A stretch of 24,095 bases of DNA from JAAERC01 sp032123495 (GCA_032123495.1 JAQBFG010000123.1:1-24095); one strand, 5' to 3'; positions 1-8,361 are shown, counted from the stretch's first letter. The notes: a model not told the origin generated them from the letters alone. Numbers and translations are program-made.

Positions 1-561
1 GAAACTCCGGAACTTGAATATAATATGGCCGGTGCCTTGTACCATGACGAAAAATATGAAGAAGCGGTTGATAAACTTCAAAGATCGATGGTTTTACAGG
101 ATGTTAATAAAGAGGCGGCGGCTCATTATAATCTCGGCAGCGTCTATTACCGGATGGGTGATTACCAAAAGGCAATTCAGTCTTATCAAAGATCGCTGGA
201 ACTTGTTCCTGAAGATATTGATGCTAAATACAATCTTGAGCTGGCTCGCAAGATGTTAAAAGAACAGATGAAACCTGAAAATAAGGATCAGCAGGAGCAA
301 CAAAAGCAGGAACAGCAAAAAAAGGATCAAGAGCAGGAACAACAAGAGGAACAGCAACAGGAGCAACAGCAACAGGACGAACAAGAACAACAGGATCAAA
401 ATCAGGAGCAACAACCACAGCCACAGGAACGTAGTGAAGATGAAATGTCGAAGGAAGATGCCGAAAGAATACTAAACGCCTTAAAAGATGATGAAAAAGA
501 TTTGCAGAAAGAACAGCAGCGATTCAAGGCACAAGGCGGTTATCAGGGGAACGATTGGTGA
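1..561 (+). CDS. TPR protein, BatC-like, 5' end outside window
   Basis: The reading frame is open from base 1 (ETPELEYNM...), so the ATG at 25 is probably internal and the gene starts upstream. The visible part holds about two and a half TPR repeats (roughly bases 10-250, with HYNLGSVYYRMGDYQKAIQSYQRSLEL as the clearest). A Gln/Glu/Lys-rich low-complexity stretch follows (about 280-430). The C-terminus is a short, charged, helical tail. This arrangement of TPRs then a Q/E-rich tail is typical of BatC, or of the C-terminal half of BatB/BatC fusions, in Bat operons, where the TPRs are thought to mediate protein contacts at the inner membrane or periplasm. It is followed with a 4-base overlap by batD and then batE, which supports the assignment. 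Whether a von Willebrand A domain (BatB) is fused upstream cannot be seen. Confidence 0.85.
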   Translation, partial: ETPELEYNMAGALYHDEKYEEAVDKLQRSMVLQDVNKEAAAHYNLGSVYYRMGDYQKAIQSYQRSLELVPEDIDAKYNLELARKMLKEQMKPENKDQQEQQKQEQQKKDQEQEQQEEQQQEQQQQDEQEQQDQNQEQQPQPQERSEDEMSKEDAERILNALKDDEKDLQKEQQRFKAQGGYQGNDW

Positions 562-2351
562 TTAGGCTGATTACAATATTTTCGCTTCTGGTGTTATCGG
601 TTGCAGTCTCGGCACAGGATGAGGTCAAAATCGAGATGCATATTGCCCCCGATACTATTGGTGTCGAGGATCAAGCCTTTCTGGCAATAACCGTGAGCGG
701 CTCCGGCTCGCTCCCCGAACCTGATCTGCCTAATCTTTCTATGTTCGAGGTCAGTTCGCAGGGAACATCGACCAATATCTCAATTGTTAATGGTAGTATG
801 GAGTCAACCCATGCTTATAATTATATGATTTTCCCCAAAAGGCAGGGAACATTTGTTATCAAACCGGCCTCAGTCGTATATAAACGGAAAAGATATGAAT
901 CAAAAGAGGTGATTCTCACCGTTTTAGATGCTGGCGTTGGAACCCCTAAGACTCTGGAAAAGGCTGCCGAATCAAAGGATGGCGAAAACCGCGATATTTT
1001 TTTACTGGCCGAATTAAATAAAAAGAAAGTTTATGTTAATGAGCAGGTGACCCTGACAATAAAATTCTGTCATGCCGTCAGCCTTCTTTCGCAACCGGAT
1101 TATACCCCCCCGCAGGTAACCGATTTCTGGTCCGATGCAATTGAACCTCAGCGAACATATTATCAAAACATAAATGGCCGACGCTATAGTGTAATTGAAA
1201 TAAATACAGCGCTGTTTCCGACCCGCTCTGGTGAGTTGAGTATTGGACAGGCGATGTTATCGGTTAATGTCCAAGCCCAAAGCAAAAGGAGTCGTGATCC
1301 GTTCGGCGGGTTTGGAAGTTTCTTTGATCGCGGTCAAACAAAAACTATCAGAACACAGCCATTGAAAATAGAGGTCCTTCCATTGCCAACCGAAAACAAA
1401 TCGGCTAATTTCAGCGGAACGGTCGGCGAGTTTTTTATTACGTCCTCTGCGGATAAATTAAAAACCGAAGTTAATCAACCGGTAACGGTTACCTACAAAA
1501 TCAGTGGAACCGGCCATATTAAGACTGTTGCAGAGCCAGAAATTGAAGATCTGGCAGATTTTAGAATTTATCGCTCAGCATCCAGTGAGAAAATTTCAAA
1601 GGTTGATATGGTGATTGGCGGAACCAAGATATTTGAAGAAACATATATACCAAAACGGGCCGGGAAGCTGACCATTCCTGCCGTGACTCTCAATTATTTT
1701 AATCCGACTACAAAAAAATATAAAACTGTTTCAACCAAACCGATTAATATTAATGTCGAGCAGGCTGCCCTTAGCGACTATGCTGATATTCCGGTCCCAA
1801 ATGTGGCTGGCCGGGTTATCGATTCCAAAGCCAAAGATATCAGATATATCAAAACCGAAAGCGGTAATCTCGCCTTGAAACAAACGCTTATTCTGGCTAC
1901 TCCGCTTTATTTGATTCTTAATGGAATTCCGGTGCTGCTTCTGGTTGTCGTCTGGATCGGCCAGAAAAGAAGAGAAAAGTTAAGTACCGATATCGGTTAC
2001 GCCCGTTCTCGTCTGGCTCGGAAACTTGCCCGGAAACGATTGGCGGCCGCTCGCAAATTGGCCGGTTCAAAACAGACAGCCGAGTTTTATGCAGAAATAC
2101 GGTTTGCTTTGTTTGCCTATATTGCCGATAAATTAAATATTTCGCCTCATGGCATGACCGGGGATCAACTGCTTGAAATAATGACCAATGCCAATATTGA
2201 AAATAATATTATTGACACTACCAAAAGTCTGTTAAGACAAGCAGATTTCGCACAATACTCAGCATCGAGCAAAACCCCGGAAGATATAAAAAATTCATTA
2301 AAATCGGCAGAGGAGATATTAATTAAACTGGAGGGGACTGAAATTGCGTAG
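558..2351 (+). CDS. batD: BatD-like oxygen-tolerance protein
   Basis: BatD-family membrane-anchored periplasmic protein of about 597 residues. It has an N-terminal signal peptide (RLITIFSLLVLSVAVSAQ), repeated beta-rich immunoglobulin-like segments in the periplasmic part (for example IAPDTIGVEDQAFLAITVSG and FITSSADKLKTEVNQPVTV), one transmembrane helix near residues 450-470 (LILNGIPVLLLVVVWIG), and a basic cytoplasmic tail. The GTG at 558 is preferred because it makes a GTGA overlap with the upstream stop and has AGGGGA 7 bases upstream. The in-frame TTG at 555 would leave only 4 bases of spacing. Bat proteins are linked to oxidative-stress tolerance in Bacteroides and Leptospira, but their biochemistry is unsettled. 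The gene sits between the BatC-like gene and batE, forming a standard Bat block. Confidence 0.9.
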   Translation: MIRLITIFSLLVLSVAVSAQDEVKIEMHIAPDTIGVEDQAFLAITVSGSGSLPEPDLPNLSMFEVSSQGTSTNISIVNGSMESTHAYNYMIFPKRQGTFVIKPASVVYKRKRYESKEVILTVLDAGVGTPKTLEKAAESKDGENRDIFLLAELNKKKVYVNEQVTLTIKFCHAVSLLSQPDYTPPQVTDFWSDAIEPQRTYYQNINGRRYSVIEINTALFPTRSGELSIGQAMLSVNVQAQSKRSRDPFGGFGSFFDRGQTKTIRTQPLKIEVLPLPTENKSANFSGTVGEFFITSSADKLKTEVNQPVTVTYKISGTGHIKTVAEPEIEDLADFRIYRSASSEKISKVDMVIGGTKIFEETYIPKRAGKLTIPAVTLNYFNPTTKKYKTVSTKPININVEQAALSDYADIPVPNVAGRVIDSKAKDIRYIKTESGNLALKQTLILATPLYLILNGIPVLLLVVVWIGQKRREKLSTDIGYARSRLARKLARKRLAAARKLAGSKQTAEFYAEIRFALFAYIADKLNISPHGMTGDQLLEIMTNANIENNIIDTTKSLLRQADFAQYSASSKTPEDIKNSLKSAEEILIKLEGTEIA

Positions 2352-3102
2352 ATTATTCCTTCAGATATTCTCCATTTTGTTGATCCTTATTGTTTCATCT
2401 GCCAACGGTTATAATGCCGATTCTTTATTTAATTCGGCTGGTAATTATTATCAGAATCAGGATTATGATGAAGCCTTAAAAATATATCTTGAAATAGAGC
2501 AGAAAAATTATGAATCGGCCCCGCTTTATTTTAATATTGGCAACTGCTTTTTTAAAAAGGGCAAGCTCGGTTATGCGATTCTATATTATCTCCGTGCCCA
2601 AAAGCTAAATCCAGGTGACCCTGATGTAGAGACCAATCTTGAATTCGCCCGAATGTTTATGCCGACCCGAATGGAAGGGATAAAAATCAACCCGATCACA
2701 ACCTTTTTTGATCTGATTGTCGATTCCTATACGCTTTCTCTGATAGCCTGGGTGGCATCGGTTTTGTTTATTCTTTTAATGCTGTATTTGAGTGTTATTA
2801 TGTTTTTGCAATGGCGCGGATTGGTGATAAGAATTTTTGTATATTTTTTAATATTTCTTGTTTTTGTTTCATCCGGTCTGGCTACTTATAAATATCGCAC
2901 CGATTATATGACCGAAAAAGGTGTTATTGTTGCCGATGAGACTCGTATCTTAAGCGGCCCGGGTGAGGACAATGATGTCGAATTTGTTGGCGTTTTTGGT
3001 CTTACCTTTACAATTGAAAAGGTAACCGATAATTATTATCTGGTTCTTTTTGAAAATAAGCGTAAAGGGTGGGTTCAAAGGGGAGATGTCGAAAAGATAT
3101 AA
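2344..3102 (+). CDS. batE: BatE-like TPR/SH3 membrane protein
   Basis: Protein of 252 residues with a signal peptide (FLQIFSILLILIVSSANG), two TPR-like repeats (about residues 25-100, containing SAPLYFNIGNCFFKKGKLGYAILYYLRAQKLNPGD), two transmembrane helices (about 125-150 and 158-182), and a C-terminal bacterial SH3-like segment (GVIVADETRILSGPGED through KRKGWVQRGDVEKI). This order is typical of BatE. The start is TTG, overlapping the batD stop by 8 bases, with a strong GGAGGGG ribosome site at 2332-2338. It is probably the last gene of the Bat operon, because a hairpin with a T-run follows within 90 bases. The SH3-like end suggests periplasmic ligand or peptidoglycan contact (inference). 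Confidence 0.85.
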   Translation: MRRLFLQIFSILLILIVSSANGYNADSLFNSAGNYYQNQDYDEALKIYLEIEQKNYESAPLYFNIGNCFFKKGKLGYAILYYLRAQKLNPGDPDVETNLEFARMFMPTRMEGIKINPITTFFDLIVDSYTLSLIAWVASVLFILLMLYLSVIMFLQWRGLVIRIFVYFLIFLVFVSSGLATYKYRTDYMTEKGVIVADETRILSGPGEDNDVEFVGVFGLTFTIEKVTDNYYLVLFENKRKGWVQRGDVEKI

Positions 3103-3120
3103 TATCGCAAAATCTTTTTA

Positions 3121-3149
3121 TTGACAGTTTCCTCTGAAAAACCTATTAT
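3121..3149 (+). promoter_or_regulatory. sigma-70-type promoter for UPF0104-corA
   Basis: TTGACA at 3121-3126 and TATTAT at 3144-3149 are separated by exactly 17 bases, a near-consensus housekeeping promoter. A start of transcription near 3156 would put the 3161-3178 hairpin at the extreme 5' end of the message. Confidence 0.7.
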
Positions 3150-3160
3150 CCTTGTTTAAC

Positions 3161-3186
3161 AACCGGCTTTGGCCGGTTTAATTTTT
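3161..3186 (+). terminator. hairpin plus T-run after the Bat operon
   Basis: AACCGGC-TTTG-GCCGGTT is a perfect 7-bp stem with a tetraloop (3161-3178), followed by TAATTTTT (3179-3186). It fits a short intrinsic terminator for transcripts from batE. It also lies just downstream of the 3121-3149 promoter, so new transcripts from that promoter would carry it as a 5' stem. Its efficiency is uncertain because the stem is short and the T-run is interrupted. Confidence 0.55.
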
Positions 3187-3195
3187 GGAATGATT

Positions 3196-4236
3196 ATGGC
3201 TACGTTTTGGAAGAAAAAACAGTTCTGGGGTTCGATTATTGCCATCGTTTTACTGGCATATTGTGTCAAAGATATAAGTATTACCCAGATCAAGGTCATG
3301 TATCAGAGCGTGAATTTTTACTTTCTGATACCATCAGTAGTTTTTTCATTCGGCATGATAATATTCAGGGCAGTTCGCTGGCGGGTAATTATTGAAAAGA
3401 CCAAAAAGGTCGGATTGTTTAGAATTATTTCGCTTTATTCCGCCGGTCAGGTTGTTAATATTAGTATGCCTGCTTTGACCGGACAGGTCGGACGGTTGCT
3501 TCTTTTTGCCAAAAAAGAAAATCTTGCCAAATCTTATGTTTTCTCAACAATTGTAATTGAAGTCCTCTTCGATGCAATTACGATGTTTCTTTTTATTATT
3601 TTTCTCTCGACTGCCTCGTTTGCATTTCCTCCTGAGTATCGTTCGGTAAGTATCATTCTGGCAATCGGAACCGGTATCCTGATTATTCTCTTATATCTTA
3701 TCCTGCATTTTGAGGAACAAATCGGCATCCTGGGAAGGAAGATATTGAGAGGACGCTGGCCCGGTGTTTATATAACACTGAAGCGATTTTCCAAATCATT
3801 CACCAAAGGAATCAGCCTGCTTCGCTCCACGCATTATTTTTTTAGAACCTTTATGTTTTCAATAGCTTCCTGGATTGCCCATGCGCTTTTAATATATTTT
3901 CTGTTCAAATCATTTGGATTTAATCTGCCGATTATTGCGGCAGTTGTTATTATGGTTCTCAACACGCTGGCTCTGATGATTCCGATTACACCCGGAAATG
4001 CCGGCACTTTTGAGTTAGTTGTGGTGGCGGCGCTTTTGGCCTACGGTATCCCCAAATCGGATGCAGTTCTTTTTGCTCTGGCATTGCATATTTTAGATTT
4101 TATCCCGATATTTATTATGGGACTATTTTTCCTGAGATCAGAAAAGATTAACTTCAAAGAAATTCAGGAGCAGGGTGAAAAAGAGGAAATTTTTAATCAG
4201 GTCGATGATCTGGTAAATGAAGAGCAGAAGATATGA
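3196..4236 (+). CDS. UPF0104 / LPG-synthase-TM-like membrane protein
   Basis: Integral membrane protein of about 347 residues with roughly eight predicted helices. It matches the lysylphosphatidylglycerol synthase transmembrane family (the flippase-like N-terminal module of MprF; UPF0104/AglD2-like) in its hydrophobic pattern and conserved polar segments (ISLYSAGQVVNISMPALTGQVGRLLLFAKKE near residues 75-105; MIPITPGNAGTFELVVVAALLAYG near 260-285). It lacks the MprF aminoacyl-transfer domain, so it is more likely a lipid or polyprenyl-lipid transporter than a synthase (inference). The ATG at 3196 is chosen because GGA lies 6 bases upstream; earlier in-frame codons fall at or inside the hairpin. 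The C-terminus is an acidic and basic cytoplasmic tail. Its stop overlaps the corA start (ATGA), so the two genes are translationally coupled. Confidence 0.8.
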   Translation: MATFWKKKQFWGSIIAIVLLAYCVKDISITQIKVMYQSVNFYFLIPSVVFSFGMIIFRAVRWRVIIEKTKKVGLFRIISLYSAGQVVNISMPALTGQVGRLLLFAKKENLAKSYVFSTIVIEVLFDAITMFLFIIFLSTASFAFPPEYRSVSIILAIGTGILIILLYLILHFEEQIGILGRKILRGRWPGVYITLKRFSKSFTKGISLLRSTHYFFRTFMFSIASWIAHALLIYFLFKSFGFNLPIIAAVVIMVLNTLALMIPITPGNAGTFELVVVAALLAYGIPKSDAVLFALALHILDFIPIFIMGLFFLRSEKINFKEIQEQGEKEEIFNQVDDLVNEEQKI

Positions 4237-5219
4237 TTAAATCATTTTTATGGAAACCAGGTGAAGAGGTTCAATTAATTGAGGGTATCGCCGACTTTGA
4301 TACTCTCTTTGCCGATCCTGAGGTTGTTCTTTGGATCGATATGACCAACCCGACTAATGATGAATCATTTATTTTAACAAATGATTTCCATTTCCACCCG
4401 CTTGCGATTGAAGACGTTATCGAGGAAGAAGATGCTATCACCGAATTGGGCCGTTCCAAAATCGATGACTATCGCGATTACCTCTACGTTGAGTTTCAGA
4501 TTGCAGATTATATCAGTTTTGACGAGGGGATCGGTCTTCAGGAAGTCCATATCTTCCTGACCAAAAACACGGTTGTGACAGTTCATGACACCAATCATAA
4601 GGTTTTTTCCTATCTTCGAAACCGTGCCCTCAGAGACGAGCGATTGATGTCTCGCGGAGCCGATTTTTTACTTCATAACATTGTTGATAGAATGGTTGAT
4701 AACTATAATAGTATATTGGAATTTTTTGAAAGATCAGTTGATGACATCGAGAGAGCGGTTTTATCGGTGCCTGATGAAGAAACGGTAAAAAGAATCTTTA
4801 CGCTCAGAAGAGATATTTATGAGCTCAAGCGGGTCGCTCTGCCCCAGCGGGAAATTCTGGGCCAGATAAATCGCGGACAATTTTCAATGATCTCTGAGCG
4901 GGCCGCCTTTTATTTTAATGATGTTCACGATCACCTCACTCGTATTATTGAACTCTCTGAGTCACATAGAGATATGTTAATATCGGCACTGGAAGTTTAC
5001 TTTTCGCATGTCTCCACCAAAACCAATGAAATCATCAAGGTTTTGACAATTTTCACTGTGATTCTTATGCCACCGACCTTTCTGGTTGGATTATGGGGTA
5101 TGAATTTTAAGTTTATGCCTGAGTTGGACTGGAAATATGGTTATATTGGATTTTGGGTTATCATCGTTTTGATAACGGTGATAATGGTTCTTTTCTTCAA
5201 AAAGAAAAAATGGCTTTAA
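4233..5219 (+). CDS. corA: CorA-type magnesium/cobalt transporter
   Basis: Protein of 328 residues, the normal CorA length. A cytoplasmic alpha/beta N-terminal domain (about 1-150) is followed by long helices (about 150-260, IVDRMVDNYNSILEFFERSVDDIERAVL). Two C-terminal transmembrane helices (about 265-288 and 300-322) flank the diagnostic selectivity motif GMN at residues 289-291, here in the context WGMNF rather than the more usual YGMNF. The short basic tail KKKKWL is typical. CorA forms pentameric inner-membrane channels taking up Mg2+ (also Co2+ and Ni2+). The start codon overlaps the UPF0104 stop by 4 bases. A T-rich stretch without a clear hairpin follows the stop codon. Confidence 0.95.
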   Translation: MIKSFLWKPGEEVQLIEGIADFDTLFADPEVVLWIDMTNPTNDESFILTNDFHFHPLAIEDVIEEEDAITELGRSKIDDYRDYLYVEFQIADYISFDEGIGLQEVHIFLTKNTVVTVHDTNHKVFSYLRNRALRDERLMSRGADFLLHNIVDRMVDNYNSILEFFERSVDDIERAVLSVPDEETVKRIFTLRRDIYELKRVALPQREILGQINRGQFSMISERAAFYFNDVHDHLTRIIELSESHRDMLISALEVYFSHVSTKTNEIIKVLTIFTVILMPPTFLVGLWGMNFKFMPELDWKYGYIGFWVIIVLITVIMVLFFKKKKWL

Positions 5220-5264
5220 TTTTTCGTTTTTTTATGTTTTTTCAATAATAATTGAAACAAATTC

Positions 5265-5292
5265 TTGACAGGCACGTTATAATTCATATTAT
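5265..5292 (+). promoter_or_regulatory. promoter of the tetR-efflux-bacillithiol operon
   Basis: TTGACA at 5265-5270 and TATTAT at 5287-5292 with a 16-base spacer (TATAAA at 5290-5295 is an alternative with 19). The start point would fall at about 5299, inside or next to the first palindrome, which fits direct repression. Confidence 0.65.
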
Positions 5293-5294
5293 AA

Positions 5295-5308
5295 ATACCA
5301 ACTGGTAT
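5295..5308 (+). promoter_or_regulatory. operator-like inverted repeat 1
   Basis: ATACC-AACT-GGTAT, a perfect 5-bp inverted repeat with a 4-base centre, lying just after the -10 box. It is probably bound by the TetR-family protein encoded directly downstream (inference). The flanking TATGTAA also occurs next to the second palindrome. Confidence 0.55.
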
Positions 5309-5316
5309 GTAACTAT

Positions 5317-5334
5317 ATACCTACTAGTCAGTAT
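5317..5334 (+). promoter_or_regulatory. operator-like inverted repeat 2
   Basis: ATACCTACT-AGTCAGTAT is an 18-base palindrome centred on ACT|AGT, with 7 of 9 half-site positions symmetric. The ACTAGT-centred shape is common for TetR-family operators. It lies between the promoter and the ribosome site, so binding would also block elongation. Confidence 0.6.
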
Positions 5335-5351
5335 GTAAGTGAAGGAGTAAT

Positions 5352-5936
5352 ATGAAACAAAGCCCAAAATTGCCGGCAGAAAAACGACGGACTCAACTGA
5401 TTGAGGCCGCCATGAAGATTATCTACAAAAAGGGGTATGCCGGAGCCACCACTGAAGCTATCGCCAAACAGGCTGGGTTAACCAAAGGCGCCCTTTATTT
5501 TCATTTTGGCAATAAAGAGGATATCTTTTTTGCCGTTGTCAAAGAAATGAGCGTCAGGCATTTTTCTATTATAACCAAGCCGTTGTTGGGGGAAACTGAT
5601 CCACAAAAGGGTCTTGATAAGATGATTAAAAATGCGCTGGGATTGGTGGCCGAACAAAAGTATTTTAATCTCGATTTTTGGAATCATGCCAAACGGGTAA
5701 AAAAAATTGCTGATTATCTGGAAAATCAGCATGTTGAAATTGAAAAACAATTGGTAGCATATCTAAAGAAAAATGCAGGAATGACAAAAAAACAGGCTCA
5801 GACATTATATTTACTATTACATACACTTTTTGACGGGGTTGTTGTTCGGCATCAGTGCTGTCCTTCAGCGGTTAATCTCGAACGACTCCAAAAAGATGTG
5901 ATTGACATGACTAAACTGTTTTTACATAAAAGGTAA
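5352..5936 (+). CDS. TetR/AcrR-family transcriptional repressor
   Basis: Protein of 194 residues with the standard TetR layout. The N-terminal helix-turn-helix lies at about residues 33-53 (TTEAIAKQAGLTKGALYFHFGNKEDIF), followed by an alpha-helical ligand-binding and dimerisation domain. A strong AAGGAG ribosome site lies 4 bases upstream of the ATG. It is the first gene of a long operon ending with bshB1 and stands behind two palindromes, so autorepression and repression of the whole operon, relieved by a small-molecule or electrophile inducer, is the likely mode. The ligand cannot be read from sequence. Cysteines in the C-terminal part (HQCCPSAVN) could make it thiol-responsive, which is speculation. 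Confidence 0.9.
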   Translation: MKQSPKLPAEKRRTQLIEAAMKIIYKKGYAGATTEAIAKQAGLTKGALYFHFGNKEDIFFAVVKEMSVRHFSIITKPLLGETDPQKGLDKMIKNALGLVAEQKYFNLDFWNHAKRVKKIADYLENQHVEIEKQLVAYLKKNAGMTKKQAQTLYLLLHTLFDGVVVRHQCCPSAVNLERLQKDVIDMTKLFLHKR

Positions 5937-5945
5937 CGAGAGTAT

Positions 5946-7262
5946 ATGAGAATGAAAAAAACATTGATACTATCGGTTATATTTGTTATTGCAATTTCCG
6001 CAGTTTCATCAGCCGAGACGGTTCTTACTGTGGAAAAAGTCCAGCAGCGGGCGCTGGAATATAATCGTCAATTATTGTCAGCCAAAAAAGAACTTGATCG
6101 GGCCAAAGCTGAAATCGTATCGGCTCGCTCCGGGGCATTGCCGCAACTTTCACTTGATGGCCGCTATACAAGAAATTTGACTACCCGCGAACTGTTTTTT
6201 GGCGATGAAGTCATTCCTATTAGCAAAAATAATGAATTTGATTTAAGTCTTTCATTGACACAGCCTTTATATATTGGTGGTAAAGTCGGTTCGGCATTAA
6301 AGATTGCCAAAATATATAGAAATTACTCCGAAGAGAAAGTCAAACAGGTGGAACGGGAAGTTGTATATTCTTCCGAATCGATTTTTTATAGTGCAATTCT
6401 TGCTGAGTCGTATCTCGATGTTATAAAAAAAGAAAGTCAGATGTGGAGTCTTAATCTGGAGATTGCTGAGAAACTATTCAGTCAGGGAATGATTTCCGAA
6501 TATGAACTGCTTCGGGCGCGGGTGGAAAAATTAAATATCGAACCGCGATTGATTTCGGCCGAATCGGATTTGAATTTATCCCGCAAAGGACTAAAATCAT
6601 TTTTGGGGTTTCCGCTTGAAGAGAAGATTTCACTGGTGGCCGATCTAACCGATACCGCGATCGTATCTCTTCCTGCTCTTGATACTCTTGTAGCAATGGC
6701 GATTGCAGAACGTCCTGAAGTAAAACAGGCCGACCTTAATAAAAGAGGCCGTGAAAAAGCGGTTCGTATTGCCAAAGGTGATTGGTTATATCCAAATATA
6801 TATGCTAATGCGACTTATCAAATGACCGGTTCCAGCGGAGATCGCTATTTCAGGGATAATGAAAGATCGGATTCATGGACAGCCTCACTATTAGTAAATA
6901 TTCCGATTTTTGATGGGGCAAGAACGATTGGTGAGGTTCGCAAAGCCAAAGTTGACTATTATCAGGCAATGCTGGCCGAGCAACAGCTTATGGATGACAT
7001 ACGATTGGAAGTAGAACAGGCGTATGATAACCTTATTCGCGCAGGTAAAGCACTCGAATCGCAAACCGAGACAATAGCTTCGGCCGAAGAGGGAAAACGT
7101 ATCGCCGATTTAAGATATGAGTCGGGAATAGGGACACAGCTGGAAGTGCTGTCGGTACAAACGGCACTTACAGTAGCACGAACACAATTTATTCAAACGG
7201 TGCATTCATACCGTCTGGCTAAGGCGGCTCTTAAAAAAGCAACCGGATATAATATTGATTAG
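5946..7262 (+). CDS. TolC-family outer membrane efflux protein
   Basis: Protein of 438 residues with a cleavable signal peptide (KKTLILSVIFVIAISAVSSA, cleavage near residue 23). Two internally related halves of long coiled-coil helices alternate with beta-strand pairs, as in the TolC/OEP family (RALEYNRQLLSAKKELDRAKAEIVSARSGALPQLSLDGRYTRN in the first half; RPEVKQADLNKRGREKAVRIAKGDWLYPNIYANATYQM in the second). Trimers form the outer-membrane channel and periplasmic tunnel of tripartite pumps. It starts 9 bases after the TetR stop; a second ATG two codons later (5952) is an equally possible start. The pump and adaptor follow directly, so the tripartite complex is complete in one operon. Confidence 0.93.
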   Translation: MRMKKTLILSVIFVIAISAVSSAETVLTVEKVQQRALEYNRQLLSAKKELDRAKAEIVSARSGALPQLSLDGRYTRNLTTRELFFGDEVIPISKNNEFDLSLSLTQPLYIGGKVGSALKIAKIYRNYSEEKVKQVEREVVYSSESIFYSAILAESYLDVIKKESQMWSLNLEIAEKLFSQGMISEYELLRARVEKLNIEPRLISAESDLNLSRKGLKSFLGFPLEEKISLVADLTDTAIVSLPALDTLVAMAIAERPEVKQADLNKRGREKAVRIAKGDWLYPNIYANATYQMTGSSGDRYFRDNERSDSWTASLLVNIPIFDGARTIGEVRKAKVDYYQAMLAEQQLMDDIRLEVEQAYDNLIRAGKALESQTETIASAEEGKRIADLRYESGIGTQLEVLSVQTALTVARTQFIQTVHSYRLAKAALKKATGYNID

Positions 7263-7272
7263 TGAGGTATAA

Positions 7273-8361
7273 ATGAAACAGACAAAAAATAAGTTAGGTT
7301 ACGGTTTATTAATTCTATTGCTGGTTTCGATCTGGATCGGCTGCTCGTCAACCGAAGAGGCGGATGCCAATGTCGAAACCAAAACCAAAGCAGAAGAAAA
7401 AGCAATCCCGGTCAGAGGCACGCAGGTTAATCCGGTATCGATGGAGCAACGTAAAACTTTCACTGGAACCCTTGAAGGTGAAAAGCAGGCGGTTATTAGA
7501 GCCAAGATAGCCGAAGCAGTTAACCGGATTGATGTTGTCGAGGGAGACGAGGTTAAAGAGAATGAAGTTTTAGTCAGGCTTGATAATTCGGGTCCGTCTT
7601 CAAATTACCTTCAATCTAAATCCGTATTTCTCAATGCCGAGAAAAATTTCAAAAAAATGGAATATCTGTTTAACGAAGGCGCCGTTTCGGAAACTCAATT
7701 TGATGGAACCAAAACTGAGTATGAAGTCGCCAAAGCCAATTATGAAGCGGCGCGACAGATAGTTGAACTGCGCACACCGATTGCCGGTACAGTGACATCG
7801 ATTAATCCTTCAGTCGGTGATTACGTCTCGCCAGGGCAAGTGGTGGCAACAGTGGCAACAATTGAAACACTTAGAGTGAAACTCGGCGTCAGTTCCACAG
7901 ATATTGGCTATTTTAACATCGGCGATACGGTCAGGATTGTAGTCGAATCGGTCAACGGTTTTGAAGCGGTTGGAAAAGTTTCGATGGTGGCCAGCTCGGC
8001 CGATCCGGTAACGAGAACATTTCAGGCTGCAATTGAGATAGATAATTCCACTCATGTTTTCAAACCGGGCATGTTTGCCCGCGCCCAAGTTGTTGTTGAG
8101 AATTTCAATAATATTCTGGTGGTTCCGCAGTCGGCAGTTTTGACTCGTAATAATAAAGAATATTTGTTTGTTATCAATGATGACAGAGCATTTGCCAAAG
8201 AAGTGATTTTGGGAGCAAAATTCAACGGTTCAACTGAAATAAAGTCAGGACTGAATATTGGCGATACAATTGTAACTCTTGGCCAGGATTATCTAAGCGA
8301 TAATTGTCTGATAAAACTTACCGATTTAACCGTCACGGCCGGAGAGAGGATGGAACATTGA
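7273..8361 (+). CDS. RND efflux periplasmic adaptor (MFP) lipoprotein
   Basis: Protein of 362 residues of the HlyD/AcrA membrane-fusion family. It has an N-terminal lipoprotein-like signal (LLILLLVSIWIGC, probable lipidated Cys24, although Trp at -3 is atypical). A biotinyl-lipoyl half-motif (AVIRAKIAEAVNRIDVVEGDEVKENEVLVRLD) is followed by a short alpha-hairpin (about 105-155), the second lipoyl half (LRTPIAGTVTSINPSVGDYVSPGQVVATV), and beta-barrel and membrane-proximal domains ending near residue 355. It would link the inner-membrane pump to the TolC-like channel. The gene starts 10 bases after the tolC-like stop and overlaps the pump start in a TTGA arrangement, so stoichiometric coupled translation is expected. 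Confidence 0.92.
   Translation: MKQTKNKLGYGLLILLLVSIWIGCSSTEEADANVETKTKAEEKAIPVRGTQVNPVSMEQRKTFTGTLEGEKQAVIRAKIAEAVNRIDVVEGDEVKENEVLVRLDNSGPSSNYLQSKSVFLNAEKNFKKMEYLFNEGAVSETQFDGTKTEYEVAKANYEAARQIVELRTPIAGTVTSINPSVGDYVSPGQVVATVATIETLRVKLGVSSTDIGYFNIGDTVRIVVESVNGFEAVGKVSMVASSADPVTRTFQAAIEIDNSTHVFKPGMFARAQVVVENFNNILVVPQSAVLTRNNKEYLFVINDDRAFAKEVILGAKFNGSTEIKSGLNIGDTIVTLGQDYLSDNCLIKLTDLTVTAGERMEH

Noticed and set aside
280..430. Repeated CAGGAGCAACAG-like units resembling a CRISPR or minisatellite array
   Set aside because: There are no regular spacers; the units are in frame and code for the Q/E-rich linker of a TPR protein.
3169..3195. Earlier starts for the UPF0104 gene (TTG 3169, ATG 3190)
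   Set aside because: The TTG lies inside the hairpin and the ATG at 3190 lacks a Shine-Dalgarno; ATG 3196 has GGA at the right distance.
8304..8357. A longer RND pump start at ATG 8304
   Set aside because: It runs inside the adaptor gene in another frame and adds 18 residues with no family resemblance. The TTG at 8358 has a ribosome site and gives the typical N-terminus.
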